From Chinchilla lanigera (taxonomy: Eukaryota; Chordata; Mammalia; Rodentia; Chinchillidae), in assembly GCF_000276665.1 (NCBI RefSeq), contig NW_004955472.1:6839793-6903792 (forward strand): a stretch of DNA of 64,000 nt, given 5' to 3'. Numbering within the stretch: position 1 is the first letter of the stretch; the number at the start of each line of letters is the position of its first letter. A program made the translations under genes and the position numbers. This document shows, one piece after another, positions 23,076 through 34,815 of this stretch. The notes under the pieces are model-generated. The model ran no database searches. It worked only from the letters and a program-made list of their open reading frames with translations, and had not been told where the DNA came from.

Positions 23076-24001
23076 CTTTTTATTTTAAAGATAAAAGAAT
23101 GAAAACATATTAACAAACAAACAGACATGAACAAAACAACACAAAAACATTAAAAGCAATACATAGTTTCAGACAAGGCAATAAGAAATTAACAGTGATT
23201 GCTGTATTACATATTGTTATCTTCAAATTTGTTACACAGTTAAACAAACATAGTCATGTAAGACTTATCAAACAATTAAACGTTAACTGTTCCTTTCAAT
23301 AAACCAATAGAAGTTAAGTACAGTTATCTCAGCTATATTGTATATGTATTTTCCCTTCCTTTTTTTCTTTCTTTTCTCCTTTCCCTCATCCCAGTTGTTC
23401 TTTCCTACTGAGCAGTTTCTTTCCCTTTCACAATATCTGTTCTACCTTTCAGATTGTATTTGCTCTTTCAGGTTCTTACAGTAGGGAGACAATATGATGT
23501 TTACGTATGCTGGTCTGATTTATTTCACCAATGAGTATGGTCTCTAGTTGCATCCATTTACTTATAATAATCCTGAGTTTATCTTTCTTTATCTCTGAGT
23601 AGTATTCTATTATATAAAAATGCCGCATCTTTTTTATCCATTCCTCATGATGGGCATTTGGGTTGCTTCCATGATTTAGCTATTACAAATTGTGCTGCTA
23701 TAAACATGAGTGCACATGTATTTCTGTGGTGTGATGTTTTTAGTTCTTCTGCAAAAATATCCAGTAGGGAAATAACTGGGTTGAATGGGACCTCTAATCC
23801 TAGTTTACCAAGGAATCTCCAGACTGATTTCCACAGTGGTTGCACCAGTCTCCACTCCCACCAATTGTGGAAAAGAGTTCCTTTTTCTCCACAGCCTTGC
23901 CAGCATGTCAGTGGTTGATTTCTTGATGATAGGTATTCCTTCTGAGATGAGATGAAATTTCAGTGTTGTTTTAATTTGCATTTCTTGAATGACTAATGAT
24001 C
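23076..24001 (-). mobile_element. 5'-truncated L1 with 3' UTR, 9-bp TSD
   Basis: About 926 bp of antisense L1. From the right, the segment matching the end of ORF2 includes CTTGAATGACTAATGAT, CCACTCCCACCAATTG, TGGGCATTTGGGTTGCTTCC and TATCTCTGAGTAGTATTCTA. It passes near 23470 into the rodent-type 3' UTR (ATTAAACGTTAACTGTTCCT at 23276-23295) and ends TTTATTTTAAAG. Flanking duplication AACAATATA is at 23067-23075 and 24002-24010. ORF2 is interrupted by stops, so the copy is dead. It supplies the key for reading the fragments at 1195, 5630, 11285, 25010 and 38944. Confidence 0.9.
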
Positions 24002-24010
24002 AACAATATA

Positions 24011-25009
24011 TTTTCAAAATACAGACATACTGTGATATCAGCTCTGTATTCTTGGAAATAGGTTTTATTTCAATTCTAACACTCTAAGACAGCATTAGAA
24101 TTTTAAAAATAATTTGCCCCTGAAATACATGTAATTATTCAAGGGAAAGTCAACAAGAAGCCTAAACGTTTTCACTGAGGAGAGGTTGTGTAACATCAGT
24201 TATCTGACTATGTAATAGATAAAGCATATGTGCTAATTAGCAAATCATATTGAGGTTGACAGAAATTCCACTATTTCAGTTCATCATTAACAATAGTAGA
24301 TTCTCTTATATACAGTAGCATGCCAGAAACACTGGTATAGTTTTCCAAAGTTTTCATATAACTATAAAAGGGCTTCATAAATGTGACACTGCCCTTGAAA
24401 TTATATTGAACTGCTTTGAGAGAGGCATTGATACCTGCTGTGAGAAGACAAGCTCTGAATTCAAAGTAATGTCATTTAAAATATGTCCTATAAGGAAATT
24501 TATGGCTTTATCCACATTGCTTGTATAAATCCCTCTGAAGCATAAATCATAAAACAGAGGAGGAAAACATATTAAATGGGCAGCCATATACTGACAAGAG
24601 CTAGGAAAAGAGAAGCAATTCCAGATCATTGTACAGAAAGACTCTGAAGGTTGGATCTTCTTGAATGAAGGTGCTGCAAGCCAATACCCAATTTTTACCT
24701 GTGTTGAAAATATTTAAGGAGTTGCATTGATGTCATTAATTCTGTGGTTTGCAGTAGCTATGGAATGGGGGGACTCCAGTGATAGATACCTTTCATCTAT
24801 GCAATGCACATGGGCTAGCCAAAATGGCTTGATAGTCTCATAATCTATAACTCACACTTATGTTCCCAACTGATCCACATGAAATAATAGTTTGGTTCTT
24901 CTTTTAACAACTGGAGTTCAGTAAATGAAAGGAAATAAGCATCTCTGAAGAAGAGAAGATAGCAAATATTAGCTGAAATATAATTTTTGCTTTGTTTCAT
25001 TCTTTGTCT
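24011..25009. other. Unassigned stretch
   Basis: Nothing recognised. Single-copy texture. Confidence 0.5.
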
Positions 25010-25172
25010 TTTTTTATTTTAAAGAGAATAATAAAAAGGAACAATAGCAATATACCAACAACACAGACAAAAATAAAACAAGCCAAAAACAATAAAAATT
25101 GTACACGGTTTTAGAACAAACTGATAAGAATTAACAGTGGTTGTTATATTACATATTGTCATCTTCAACCTA
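25010..25172 (-). mobile_element. L1 3' UTR fragment (antisense)
   Basis: Shares TTTTATTTTAAAGAGAATAA, ACACGGTTTTAGAACAAACT and ACAGTGGTTGTTATATTACA with the 3' UTR of the 23076 L1. It is cut short just before the B1 at 25180. Confidence 0.75.
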
Positions 25173-25179
25173 GTGGTTT

Positions 25180-25325
25180 TTGTCTTTTTGAGACACGGTC
25201 TCACTATGCAGTTCGAGCTGGGCTTGGGCTCACTTTGTAGCCCAGGCTGGTCTCAAACTTGCTAGGATCCTCCTGCCTCCACCTCCCAAATGCTGGGATT
25301 ACAGGCATGCGCCACCGCGCCCAGT
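25180..25325 (-). mobile_element. B1 SINE
   Basis: Antisense B1: TTTTTGAGACACGGTCTCAC, internal duplication, CCTCCTGCCTCCACCTCCCA, GCGCCACCGCGCCCAG. Few substitutions and several retained CpGs. Confidence 0.95.
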
Positions 25326-26455
25326 GATAAAATATCATTTTTGAACTCATAGCAGAAAAAAATGACAGGACAGTAGCTGTCATGCCTGAGAGCTTTATCT
25401 GGGGGATGAATCTTCATTCTCCAAGACAAGATGGAGTGAGCTTTCATCATTTATTCTACAGCTGGGAGATACCGTTCTTGTGTTCTAAGCCTTCTCCTCA
25501 AGGATCACACACAAGGATGCTTGAGTTCTTTGTGAGCTGCTGAAATTCTGGGCTTCTGGGACACAAGGAAAAGCCAGCCAGAGATTTCCTAACTAGAATA
25601 CATGCAAAACCTCCAACTAACTAAGTGCCTTGGATATATACATTTTGGTAAATTGACTGAAAATGCTCCCTAGCAAGAGAGCTGAATAGAATGGGCTTCT
25701 GGGGAAACATTCTAAATGGAAACAAGATCCCCAAGCAGAATTTCCAAAGGAAAGAAAATGAATAATCAGCTTTCCTCTGCCCTTCACAGCTGCCCTTCTG
25801 CCTATTCAACAACCAGCAAAGAAGCTGTGTTGTTTTAAGATGCACGCTAGGGAGCAGAGCAGCAGCTGGCACACACGCTGCTGAATGCCTCAGCAAGCCC
25901 TGGCCCCAGGAAACCCACACCTCACAGGATTCAGGTACAGTGGAGAGGGGAGGGGAAGCTGATTCACTTAGGGGGGCTGGAGACCCTCAGAGCCAGTGAA
26001 GCATTACTAAGCAACCTCTTAAAGGGAGACATTCAGAAGTTCAAGAAAATGATTGCCTCGTGTTTGAAAAAATATTTAAAGTTGTGTTTGCAAGAAGAGA
26101 ACTTCACAAGGGCTCAGGAGAAAGTGATGAACTTGGGAGGGATGAAAGGGTAAAGTTATTATTTGCAGGAAGTCCTTCAAAGAGACTACACACGTAGCTT
26201 GGGCTGACTTCATGCCAAACTCACTAAATGAACTCAGCAAGATTTTCTGCTGTCATCCTAGTAAATTTAGCAGATGATCATGGGTTTAAAAATACTTTGA
26301 CTATTTCATAGACAACATTAGCTTATTAAGGATAGCATTAATCCTGGGCGGAATGCAACTACTTCAAAATATTTACATATTTTTGCCATAATAAAAATGT
26401 TCTAACTTCAAACTCTTTTTAAAAGTTAAGACAAACATCAGTTCCTAATGAAATC
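25326..26455. other. Unassigned single-copy stretch
   Basis: No repeats recognised. Confidence 0.5.
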
Positions 26456-26740
26456 ACTCAACTGACATTTTAGTTTACTTACTCGCCCGAGACTTTTAAA
26501 GCTATGCCATTGCCCGCTGCTCTGCCTGCCACCCTCCCCACAAAAGCTGCTGACGGGACCTCCCGTGAGGCGTTCAGCAGGACGGAGCAATGGGCCAGAG
26601 CAGACCAGCAAGAACTTTCATGGCTGCTAATGAGACAGCTTCCTAGAACTGCCTTTTGTCTCCGACATGCTTCCATTTTGGAAGGTACTGACTTTTGCTC
26701 CTCTCCTAACTTTTCTTCATCATTCAAATTCTTCCCACTA
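26456..26740. other. Candidate conserved noncoding segment
   Basis: Repeat-free, moderately GC-rich and CpG-bearing (CGCCCGAGAC, CTGACGGGACCTCCCG), with two antiparallel open frames. No family resemblance. Texture suggests an enhancer-like or exon-like piece but there is no direct proof. Confidence 0.25.
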
Positions 26741-27875
26741 CTAGAATCTAATGTATATAGCTCTTAGAACCTGGTAAAATTCAATGAGAATTTGTTAAAA
26801 GAACTTGTGAACGCCTATTTAGTGTAACACACTGAGTGGGGCCCAGTGGACAATGTGCAAAAAATGAAAGACGTAACTGACACTCAACCAACGCAACAAG
26901 TAACTAAAAGAATCACGGAAGTAAATGCAGAGTGGGACAGGCTTGGTATTAGCTGCAGCAGTACGGACTTCTGTTGATGCCATGTTTTCTAGTTTTCTAG
27001 CACACTCCTCATCTCATTTGGAAGCTTCAGGAATTTATTTTAGATAAATTACCATAGAAAGAGTGAGGCTAACCCAGCCTGCCGGCTACTGTGTCTGAAA
27101 AACTCCCACTTGCAAATCTGTTTCTTGAACAAGAGAAAGCCAGAGCATGTTGGAAGGCTTCATCTTAAAACTGTATCCTTTTCCCTACACTGTTCCTCAG
27201 AGGCAGCACTGCTGTCTAGATCAGCTACCTCCGGAAATACAGAGTGTCCACCAGGCTCCGTGTCAATGTATGTTCAGCAGGAGGCTGTGCGTTCTCCTTC
27301 CAGGATTCCAGATTGGTCAGCAGCCGATTCTGTGGCCTTGGACAGGTTGCTTCACCATTAGAAGTTTCAGTGTTTTTATCTGTAGATGGGATTAAGAAAA
27401 TCCATTCTGCCTGTTTCCTTAAGCTCTCTTCAGTAGTGAACAGAAATGCCCCAAGGCGTTGAGGGATGGATATTTCTGGTACCCGATTCTCCCTAAACTG
27501 TAAGGAGATCCACAGAGTTGAATGCCTGGGAGCTTAAAGCAGGAGCAGTTAGTTATGTGACTCATATTCATTGTTGACAAGGGCAGCATCTCCCTCTAAT
27601 GCCCAGTGGGAATCCTTCTGTGGCCAGGATTCCTGCAGTCCTGGAGAGTGAAGGCAGCTGGGTATGAGAGAGAGGGCCGTGTGTGCACTTTCCTGATACA
27701 AACGCTTTTTCAAACAAAGTACCAAGAGAAAACAGCTTGCACCTGGACCTGGGTTTTATCATTCAGTTTTTATATTTTAAAAAATTGGATTAGGCCCTGT
27801 GTGGAACTGTGAATGCCCATACACTTACTTCATAACAGGACAGCAGAGAGATCTGTTTTCAAAGGCCAAAGCTGT
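26741..27875. other. Unassigned single-copy stretch
   Basis: Overlapping short open frames at 27110-27462 in three phases show no domain, signal or family. No repeats recognised. Confidence 0.5.
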
Positions 27876-28190
27876 TTTTATTTCCCCCCAGCTCTCCGGT
27901 TTTTTTCAGCACTCTTCATCACAGTGAAGCTGGGTTTTTTTCCCTCATCATTTTGAGTCAGCAGCCTGCCGATAACAAAGGTACCCAGCTGTTCTCTGAG
28001 CTGTAATCTCCAAACAACTTTTAATGGGTACTGCCTGCCTTCCATGCCGCTAGCTGGCACAATAACCGGCCAGATTGCAAAGGTGTTTTAAGGAGGATTC
28101 AGAGGATTATGGTGAAGCGTGATTTTGCCCAATTGTTTGAGTACAGAATTGCTAATGTCTCCCTCTAATGATTTATTTTCCTTTGATAGA
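27876..28190. promoter_or_regulatory. Candidate enhancer-like segment with MAF/AP-1 half-palindrome
   Basis: Repeat-free. Contains TGAGTCAGCA (27954-27963), an AP-1 core extended to a MARE half-site, followed by AACAAAGG (SOX-like core) near 27976 and TAAT-type sites downstream. Function is inferred only from motif content. Confidence 0.3.
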
Positions 28191-28304
28191 TGAGTGTGTT
28201 TTGATAGCTTATGGCTTCAAGGTATTAAAGGGGGATTTTCCCGGACTTGCCCAATCACCCCTGTACAAAACAGAACTGACAGCGACGGAGCAGGTCAACA
28301 TCAT

Positions 28305-28440
28305 TTCAGCCCAGCTTGTCCCCATTGTACAGATGAAAAGTCTGAGTGTTGGAGAGGCTGAATAACTATGGTCTCACAGCAAGTAAATGACAGATCCCAG
28401 GATTCAGGTACAGCACTCTGATCCATCAAAATCCTCTGAA
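28305..28440 (-). repeat. MIR SINE fossil
   Basis: Antisense MIR: CCCCATTGTACAGATGAAAA, ATGGTCTCACAGCAAGTAAA, TGACAGATCCCAGGATTCAG. Confidence 0.75.
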
Positions 28441-28484
28441 CTTTTAGTAGTTTCTAAATGAGGTGATAAGTTAATTTTCTCACT

Positions 28485-28615
28485 CTGTCATGCCACAATA
28501 TAAATTTGTATCAAAGCATGACATTGTACCCCATAAATACGTACACCCAACTAAAATAAAGTCATCTGTCAACTAAAAGTAAAATTTAAAAAATAAAACA
28601 TAAAAAGAAATCCAT
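28485..28615 (+). mobile_element. L1 (L1MA-like) 3' end
   Basis: CATGACATTGTACCCCATAA then TACGTACACCCAACTAAAAT and an A-rich end resemble the L1MA-type 3' terminus. The same terminus occurs in the insertion at 38507-38845. Confidence 0.65.
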
Positions 28616-29055
28616 CACCCTATTGTTCTAACGGAGTGGGTTACTTACCAAAGGTGTACAAGTAGGTACAGGATTCAGAATTATTGCTAATCAGGACAAA
28701 GGGTGGGCTGAAGTTTATCTTTGTACCCCCTAAGAAGGCAGTTATCCTACTAAGCAAGTTAGTAGGATAAACACATTTGCAATGGAATATTTAAGCTACT
28801 TAAAAGAATAAATTTCTTCCGAGCGTCCATTCACATGCAGATGATTGACATACTAATCAAGGGCCATTCTCACCTCTTCATTAAGGCTTGCTCCCTGGGG
28901 ACCTCTATTAGGCATAAATTTATACTAAGTTGCCACTCCTGAATGCATAGAACAGCGTCTCTATCTCAGGAAATCAAACTACTCTACAGTGTTTTCCGTT
29001 TGCTCACCTGGCTCTCTTAGGCCCAAATCCAATTAAAAATTTAACCAAGAAACTT
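28616..29055. other. Unassigned stretch
   Basis: Contains a short inverted/direct motif around AGTTAGTAGGATAA at 28745-28770. Nothing else seen. Confidence 0.45.
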
Positions 29056-29150
29056 ACACGGAGTGCATCCTACCTGTCAGGCACTGTGCTAGGCGCTGGA
29101 AATCTGAGGGCTGGTAAAATATGGTCCTTGATGAGGAAAAATTACAGAGG
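29056..29150 (+). repeat. Ancient mammal-wide repeat, class uncertain
   Basis: GTCAGGCACTGTGCTAGGCG followed by CTGGAAATCTGAGG and TGGTCCTTGATGAGGA fits the family described at 1915. This is the best preserved copy of its first part. Confidence 0.6.
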
Positions 29151-31104
29151 TTGAATTCCTATTCATTTTTCTCAGGAAGTCAAAGGTTTTCCATTAATGA
29201 AGGCTTAAGCGGAGGCTGAAGCCCACGTGGGCAGCGCTGAGGTAGGGAGAGGGCATCAGAAACCTTCAGAAATGCCGATAATCCTCAGAGTAACCGGATT
29301 CCAGAGTACTCTGTACCACGGAAACCACATGGGTTTGTAACCTGGCATGTAAACGTTAGTATTATCACACATTAAGAAATTGATGTTTTTAAAGTTTCCA
29401 TGATGATTATTCCAATTCAATGCAAAGTACAAAGACCTAAAAGCTTTGAAGGAAAAAGAATGGTTTGATTGTGAAGGACAGTGTGCCTCCTCTGGTCAGC
29501 TTGAAGATTGAGAGGATGTGCTCACAGTTTTCCAATTATGCAAATCACAGCCCCGTGAGACTTGAACTTAATTCTTCTCGCCCCCTTCTGAATACACACT
29601 TTTGCAGTGGGCAAAGCATACCTCCATGTACTGTTGAACAGTAAGTAATGAATTTTTCCATTCTTTTGGCGGCTTCCTGAAAAGCTTGGTTACCAGTATT
29701 GAGTCAGTGAGTCAGCGGAGGCCCTGCCTGAACCTGAGGGGTGCGCATCAGAGCTTCTGAAAGGTAAAAGAAGGCTCATTTGCAAACAAAGCAATACTAC
29801 GGCCTGCTGCTTTGATTTGTTTTTACAGTTTCAAAAAATGTGTTCATAATGCTTAAGTAATTTAAATGACTTCACAGTGTCATTGTGAACCTGCATCTCC
29901 CTTTCCCAGCTTTTCTGTTTCCTTCAGCACTGTCAGACTCACCCCGGGCCCCTTTTGACGTTTAACGCCACAACCTTTTCAAGCCGCACTGTAGCCTGTT
30001 GTTTATAACACACGGTCAGAACATGCAAGGGTGATGTCTCAACTATTCTTCTTAGCTTCTAGAAAACGAGCAGCTTGGCCACTCACACTGAAGGGGCGGC
30101 GCATTGCTGCAGAACTGCTGAGCGACCAGGACCTGGAGTAGCGACTTCTCTGCTGTTAGAAATTAAATGCCTGTTGGTCTCTGAGAGTTTTGTTTCCCAT
30201 TTCCAAGCCATTTTACAATTTGCAATTGCTAATAGGTAGTTCATAAACGAATGAAGTGTGTCTAGGGCCTTTTGTTTCACCGTAGTACTATAACAGTAAA
30301 CTTGATATTTCTCCAGAATTTAGTTTTTCTGAGATAATTGCTTACGTATCAGTCAGACTATAAGCTTTAGGGTGCTGTACTTTATAATCAGTATAAAATG
30401 TCAAATTTATTAATCAAAATTGAGATCTGGGGATGAGAGACACAGTATGGAGGGGGAGACGAGTAGAAGTAAAAAGGGTCAAGATGTGATATTTACCAGT
30501 GCCCAAGATGAATATGTTTATAATGGGCTATAAACATATGCTAAGAATTATTTTAAAAATCAACAGTGTAAGATAAAAAAGAAAATTAAGACAAAAGTAA
30601 ATATGCGTTTAGTTTTCTATCACATAATCTCAAGAAATAGCCTCACTCCAGGCAGGTGTTTTCTTATGCCTCGCTTTTGTGTTACACGTGCTTTATTTGT
30701 GCTCATCCTCACATACCACCGCGGTTCTTCCTTATGACGTTTGGCTTTTCCTGCAGCTTCGGTGACTGCCAGTTACTCCCTGAGGTACAGGGAGGCTCTC
30801 ACAGGTCAGAGTGCATTGTCCCTGGGGGTCAGGTTTCCTTCTGTCTTTGGACCTCTCGTGGCCTTGCACCATCTTCTCTGAATTCAGGGGTTCTAGATTC
30901 ACTACGCTGTGCTTATCATTTGAGATTTGTCCTCACCCTCAGTGGGAACCTTGTTACTTCTCTAGGGACTCTGGAACTACTCTGCCTTCAACTTTTGCTC
31001 TCTAACCTACAATCTTGATCTAACCAACAGGAAATGCTCTCAAAGTCCTACAACTGCACATGAATTATTAATAGTAATATGATTTGTTGAACAATATGGA
31101 TATG
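29151..31104. other. Repeat-poor single-copy stretch
   Basis: No repeat named over almost 2 kb. An octamer-like ATGCAAAT lies near 29538 and paired AP-1 sites are at 29700-29714. Open frames at 30656-31018 have no recognisable domain. Confidence 0.45.
29700..29716. promoter_or_regulatory. Two adjacent AP-1/MAF-type sites
   Basis: TGAGTCA occurs at 29700-29706 and again at 29708-29714, one base apart, the second continuing to TGAGTCAGC. Such close pairing is uncommon by chance. Binding is not shown. Confidence 0.4.
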
Positions 31105-31240
31105 CCAGGAAATATTCTAAGAGTTTCCCACACATTATTGTATTTAACCTTTACAGTACCCCCATGACATTTATCCTTAATCTCTAAAAAAGCTAGCCTG
31201 TGGTGAAATTGATGTGAAATCTACATAGCAGGCATGTATA
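31105..31240 (-). repeat. MIR/L2-type fossil
   Basis: CACATTATTGTATTTAACCT then TTTACAGTACCCCCATGACA and a decayed 'cagatgaggaaac' region match antisense MIR sequence. Confidence 0.5.
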
Positions 31241-31667
31241 TATTTATACATATTTTTGAAAATTAAAGATTTATTTAGACAACAGGAAAAATGTGTTTCT
31301 ACTTCTAAATAAGAAAATAACCCTTCAGAGAAGATTTAAAGGAAATAAAAATCTAAATAACAATGTAGTAACCTTTAACCGGTTATTATAAGCTTTGAAA
31401 ATCACACATACGCTGAAGTTTCTCCTTTTTATTGCCTTTCTCGGGCCACTTTGGATCCCTCTGACATTATCTCTGATTCATCTTGTTCTTGGCTGTGCTT
31501 TGGGCCATGCAGTTCCTTTCGTAGCTCCTCCCACCGCCGGTACCCTCGGTGCCGATTTCTCTACCTGCCTCTCGGTTTCCAAGCCATCTCTCCTGCCAGC
31601 TAACATCACATCTTCTTCCTCCGTTCTGTCTTCTAAGTACCCCGCCTGTTTTAATTTACACCTGAGT
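31241..31667. other. Unassigned stretch
   Basis: The 121-codon frame beginning at 31395 is hydrophobic at its start but has no family resemblance and runs into the MER5A-like repeat, so it is not called as a gene. Confidence 0.5.
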
Positions 31668-31842
31668 GTTTCTCATTGTGTTGGCCCCAGATCAAAAGCA
31701 GCAGAACAGTTGGGATGCTTGTGGAACGTCAGATTCCTGGATCCCACCCTCCAGAGCTGATTCAGTGGGTCTGACCTTGCATTTTGACAATAGTCTGTAG
31801 TGATAGCAATTTGCACTGAAGTTTGAAAATCACTATTCTAGA
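31668..31842 (+). repeat. MER5A-like hAT-Charlie fossil
   Basis: GTGTTTCTCATTGTGTTGGC, GGATCCCACCCTCCAGAGCT, GATTCAGTGGGTCTGACCTT, CATTTTGACAATAG, then TTTGAAAATCACTATTCTAG, which is close to the MER5A right terminus. Confidence 0.75.
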
Positions 31843-32979
31843 TGAGAAATTGTCTTAGCACCACTTCAAGAGGCCTTATGTTGGATAAATGCCATCAAAT
31901 AAAGTATGAATTGAATAGATTTCTTCATAGGGAGAAAGATGTAATGCTAGAGGTTTTCTGCACAGAAAGCCTTTTGTTTACTCTGTCTGGAAATCCTATT
32001 TCCAAAAGCTTCTGTGAGCTTTCGTAGTAAGCACTTGTCTGTGTAGAGTTTGCTGGTTGCCTTGGGGCTTGCTGTACTGAGAATAAATTGGTCCCACAGG
32101 CTCAGAAGAGGTAAACTTTGGATGATTACAAATACGTGCATGTGAGGCTGTGTGGGTTTGTGTGTGCACACATATGTACCTTTCAAATACTTATGTATAT
32201 AGAGAGATCTTACTTTCAGTGATATTATGTGTATCTATATGATCCTTTGGGTATTATGCAAATACAGAGAGAAGCCCATTTCTTCCCTCCGTTTTCTTTG
32301 CTTAAACGTCCATGATATCCCATCAACTCATCATGATGTAACTCACTTGCTGTGACAGGCAGAAAAACTTCAAAAGCTGAGAATGTGAAAGATAGAAATG
32401 GATGAAATTCAGATTTGATATGGCTGTATCACATTTGCCTAGTTGTTGAAAGGTTATGTTTTGAGTCTACCCACCCAAGGTTCCAATTTTGTTCAAGTGC
32501 CAGGTTTTTGGTATGTTTTCTATATAGACAGAAATTTAGCCCCAAGGTCATTTTAACACAGTAGTCAAGGATCAATAACAGAAACATAAGTACAGTGTGG
32601 GTTCTAAAGACAGTTTTGAGAAAAAAAAAGACACACATTGTTCATCTCTGAACTCAGGGCCCTATGCAATTTCTGATACTAGGGTGGTCCAAAAATAATA
32701 AGGAAATGATTTAATTTTTTAAAACTTTATTTGTTGAATAGTTTTATGACTTTTAGGTTTGATTTGATTTCATTGGCTTTTACTCACCTCTCCTAAAATA
32801 GCTTTTGAAACATACTCGGGCCATAAATGATATTCCATCTTGGATATATTGAGGTAACTGCTTATAGTAGCTAAATTCTTAATCCAAAAGAATCACTACA
32901 AATTCCTGTCTCTTGAATATAAGGGAATATAAGGGAAAGGTAAGATAATAGCTTTTATCTACTAAAGAGGCGTGATATT
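31843..32979. other. Unassigned stretch
   Basis: Nothing recognised. Confidence 0.5.
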
Positions 32980-33190
32980 TTTACTGTACTAAGTGCTTTA
33001 TTTAAATCTTCACATTTAACCCTGAAAGAAACCTTGCAAAATTATGTTATTTCCCCTATTCTAAAGGTGTAGAAAAAAACACAAAAAAATTAAGTACTTT
33101 GCCCAAGGTCATATAACTAAAAAGGTGATAAAACATGGGTTGTCTGACTCCATTTAAGGATTAGACTGCCTCCTGCTATATTTTATGTAT
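32980..33190 (-). repeat. MIR SINE, near full length
   Basis: Antisense MIR: TACTAAGTGCTTTATTTAAA, TCTTCACATTTAACCCTGAA, TTTGCCCAAGGTCATATAAC, GGGTTGTCTGACTCC. Confidence 0.8.
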
Positions 33191-33344
33191 GCTTACCTCC
33201 TTGGTATCTGTTGTAGCTACCTATACATAAAGAACACTAGATAAATTATGTTGGTAATTATGTTCAACTCAATATGCTGGGAGGGACACATCAGATTCCT
33301 AGTAGTTGAGGTAATATTATGCATTATTCAGGCCATACCTATGT

Positions 33345-33550
33345 CAGTATAGTATGATAGGTAAGATCATAAATTCCTACGGCCAAATTCCTGGGTTTGA
33401 ATACTTGCATGCCAAGTTATGAGACACTGAACAAGTCCTATAACTTCTCTATACCTCTGTAAAATAAGGATGCTTGGCATAAAGATTAAATAAATTGATA
33501 TGTATCATTATTAGATTAATTTTGGCATATAGTAATTCCAATCAGGTGCT
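33345..33550 (+). repeat. MIR SINE, near full length
   Basis: Sense MIR: AGTATGATAGGTAAGATCAT, CCTGGGTTTGAATACTTGCA, ACTTCTCTATACCTCTGTAA, AAATAAGGATGCTTGG, TTTTGGCATATAGTAATTCC. Confidence 0.75.
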
Positions 33551-34179
33551 CTCTAAGATTATTGTTGTTATTGTCCAGGAAAAAAAGTTCAGTGACTTTC
33601 ATCTGTCCAATAATAACTGATGAAGCAGCAACTGTGGGTCAAGTTTATGTTGGGTGAAAATTTATGCTATGCTCATCCCTGTGCAGGGAAATCCTGTCAG
33701 AAAAAACAGACCTGATGTTAGGGAAGCACAATAAGCTACGCGGAGCAGCGTGCTGAACTTGGGAATGGGGAAAATCCACACAGCAGGGAGCTCAGGATGT
33801 GAACATCCTTGAGTGCTGAGATCTCTAGCAAGATTTTAGAGAAATGCAAGGAATAATCATAACATTCTCTGAGGCATTGAAAACTGGTCATAAATTTAAA
33901 TGAAGGACTTACCATTAGTATAGAATAAGGACCAATGAAATGGTTATAAAAGTTCGAGGGTAAGGTTACAATGTCACCATGTAGAAGCACGGCAGAGGGG
34001 AAGGACTGGAGAGGTACAGAAGACACAGTAAGATACACTGAATGACTAGAAAGAACATGCAAGGGCTTGCTTAAGGCTCCAAATGGCTAGATGCAGAGAT
34101 GGATCCAGAATAGGGGTTTACCTTGGTTCCCCTTGTTCAGAATGCAATGGTGGAAGGCCTGCACATTATTACATGGTTC
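33551..34179. other. Unassigned stretch
   Basis: Possibly decayed ancient repeat around 33850-34090, not assignable. Confidence 0.35.
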
Positions 34180-34330
34180 TTAAGGTCTGGTCCCAGCACC
34201 ACGTGGGAATTCACTGGCAATGTCGATTCGCACAAAGTCCTATCCCCATACATCAGAAACCCCAGGGGCTCGGTAATCTGTGCTTCTACATGCCATCCCA
34301 GTGATTCCGACCCCTACCTCTGAGAACCAG
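34180..34330 (+). repeat. MER5A-like hAT-Charlie fossil
   Basis: GGTCCCAGCACCACGTGGGA, ATCAGAAACCCCAGGGGCTC, GTAATCTGTGCTTCTACATG and CCCAGTGATTCCGA follow the MER5A order. Confidence 0.7.
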
Positions 34331-34469
34331 GACGGTACTCCATTCCCTCACCTGACAACCATTCAGAGGGGTTATTGTGCTCTTCGGTGATAGACTGGTG
34401 AACTTAAGAAACTTCGTCACATAAGGAAACACAAACATCAAAGATTACACAAAAAAAATCACAGAAAAA

Positions 34470-34815
34470 GTATGTGAGCATATTTAACAAAAGGAGGTAC
34501 CATAAATGGGAAAAATTCTCTGAAAAAATGATATTCAGGACGAGGTCTGAAACATGAAAAGGAGTTTTCCAGGTAAAAGCAGAAGGTCGTAGAGAAGCCA
34601 ATGAAGGTCTTTGTATCTGGAGCACAGAAAGGCAGGAAACGGGAGGATGGGTGAGGCAGAAGTGTTTGCGGAGTTCTAATCAATCAGGCAGAATTCTTAC
34701 CCCGACGTCATCCTGTGGGACATGGAAAGCCACTGAAAACTTTTGAGGAGAGAAACAGCTTGATGAAGTCTGCATTTAAAAAGACCACTCAGGCTAATTT
34801 CTGTAGAATATGTTT
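34470..34815 (+). repeat. Ancient mammal-wide repeat, internal part
   Basis: GAGTTTTCCAGGTAAAAGCA, CATGGAAAGCCACTGAAAAC and TTTAAAAAGACCACTCAGGC follow the order of the long ancient element seen at 61405 (motif equivalents 'gcattccaggcagag', 'gggaagccattgga', 'aaaaagatcactctgg'). Confidence 0.55.
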
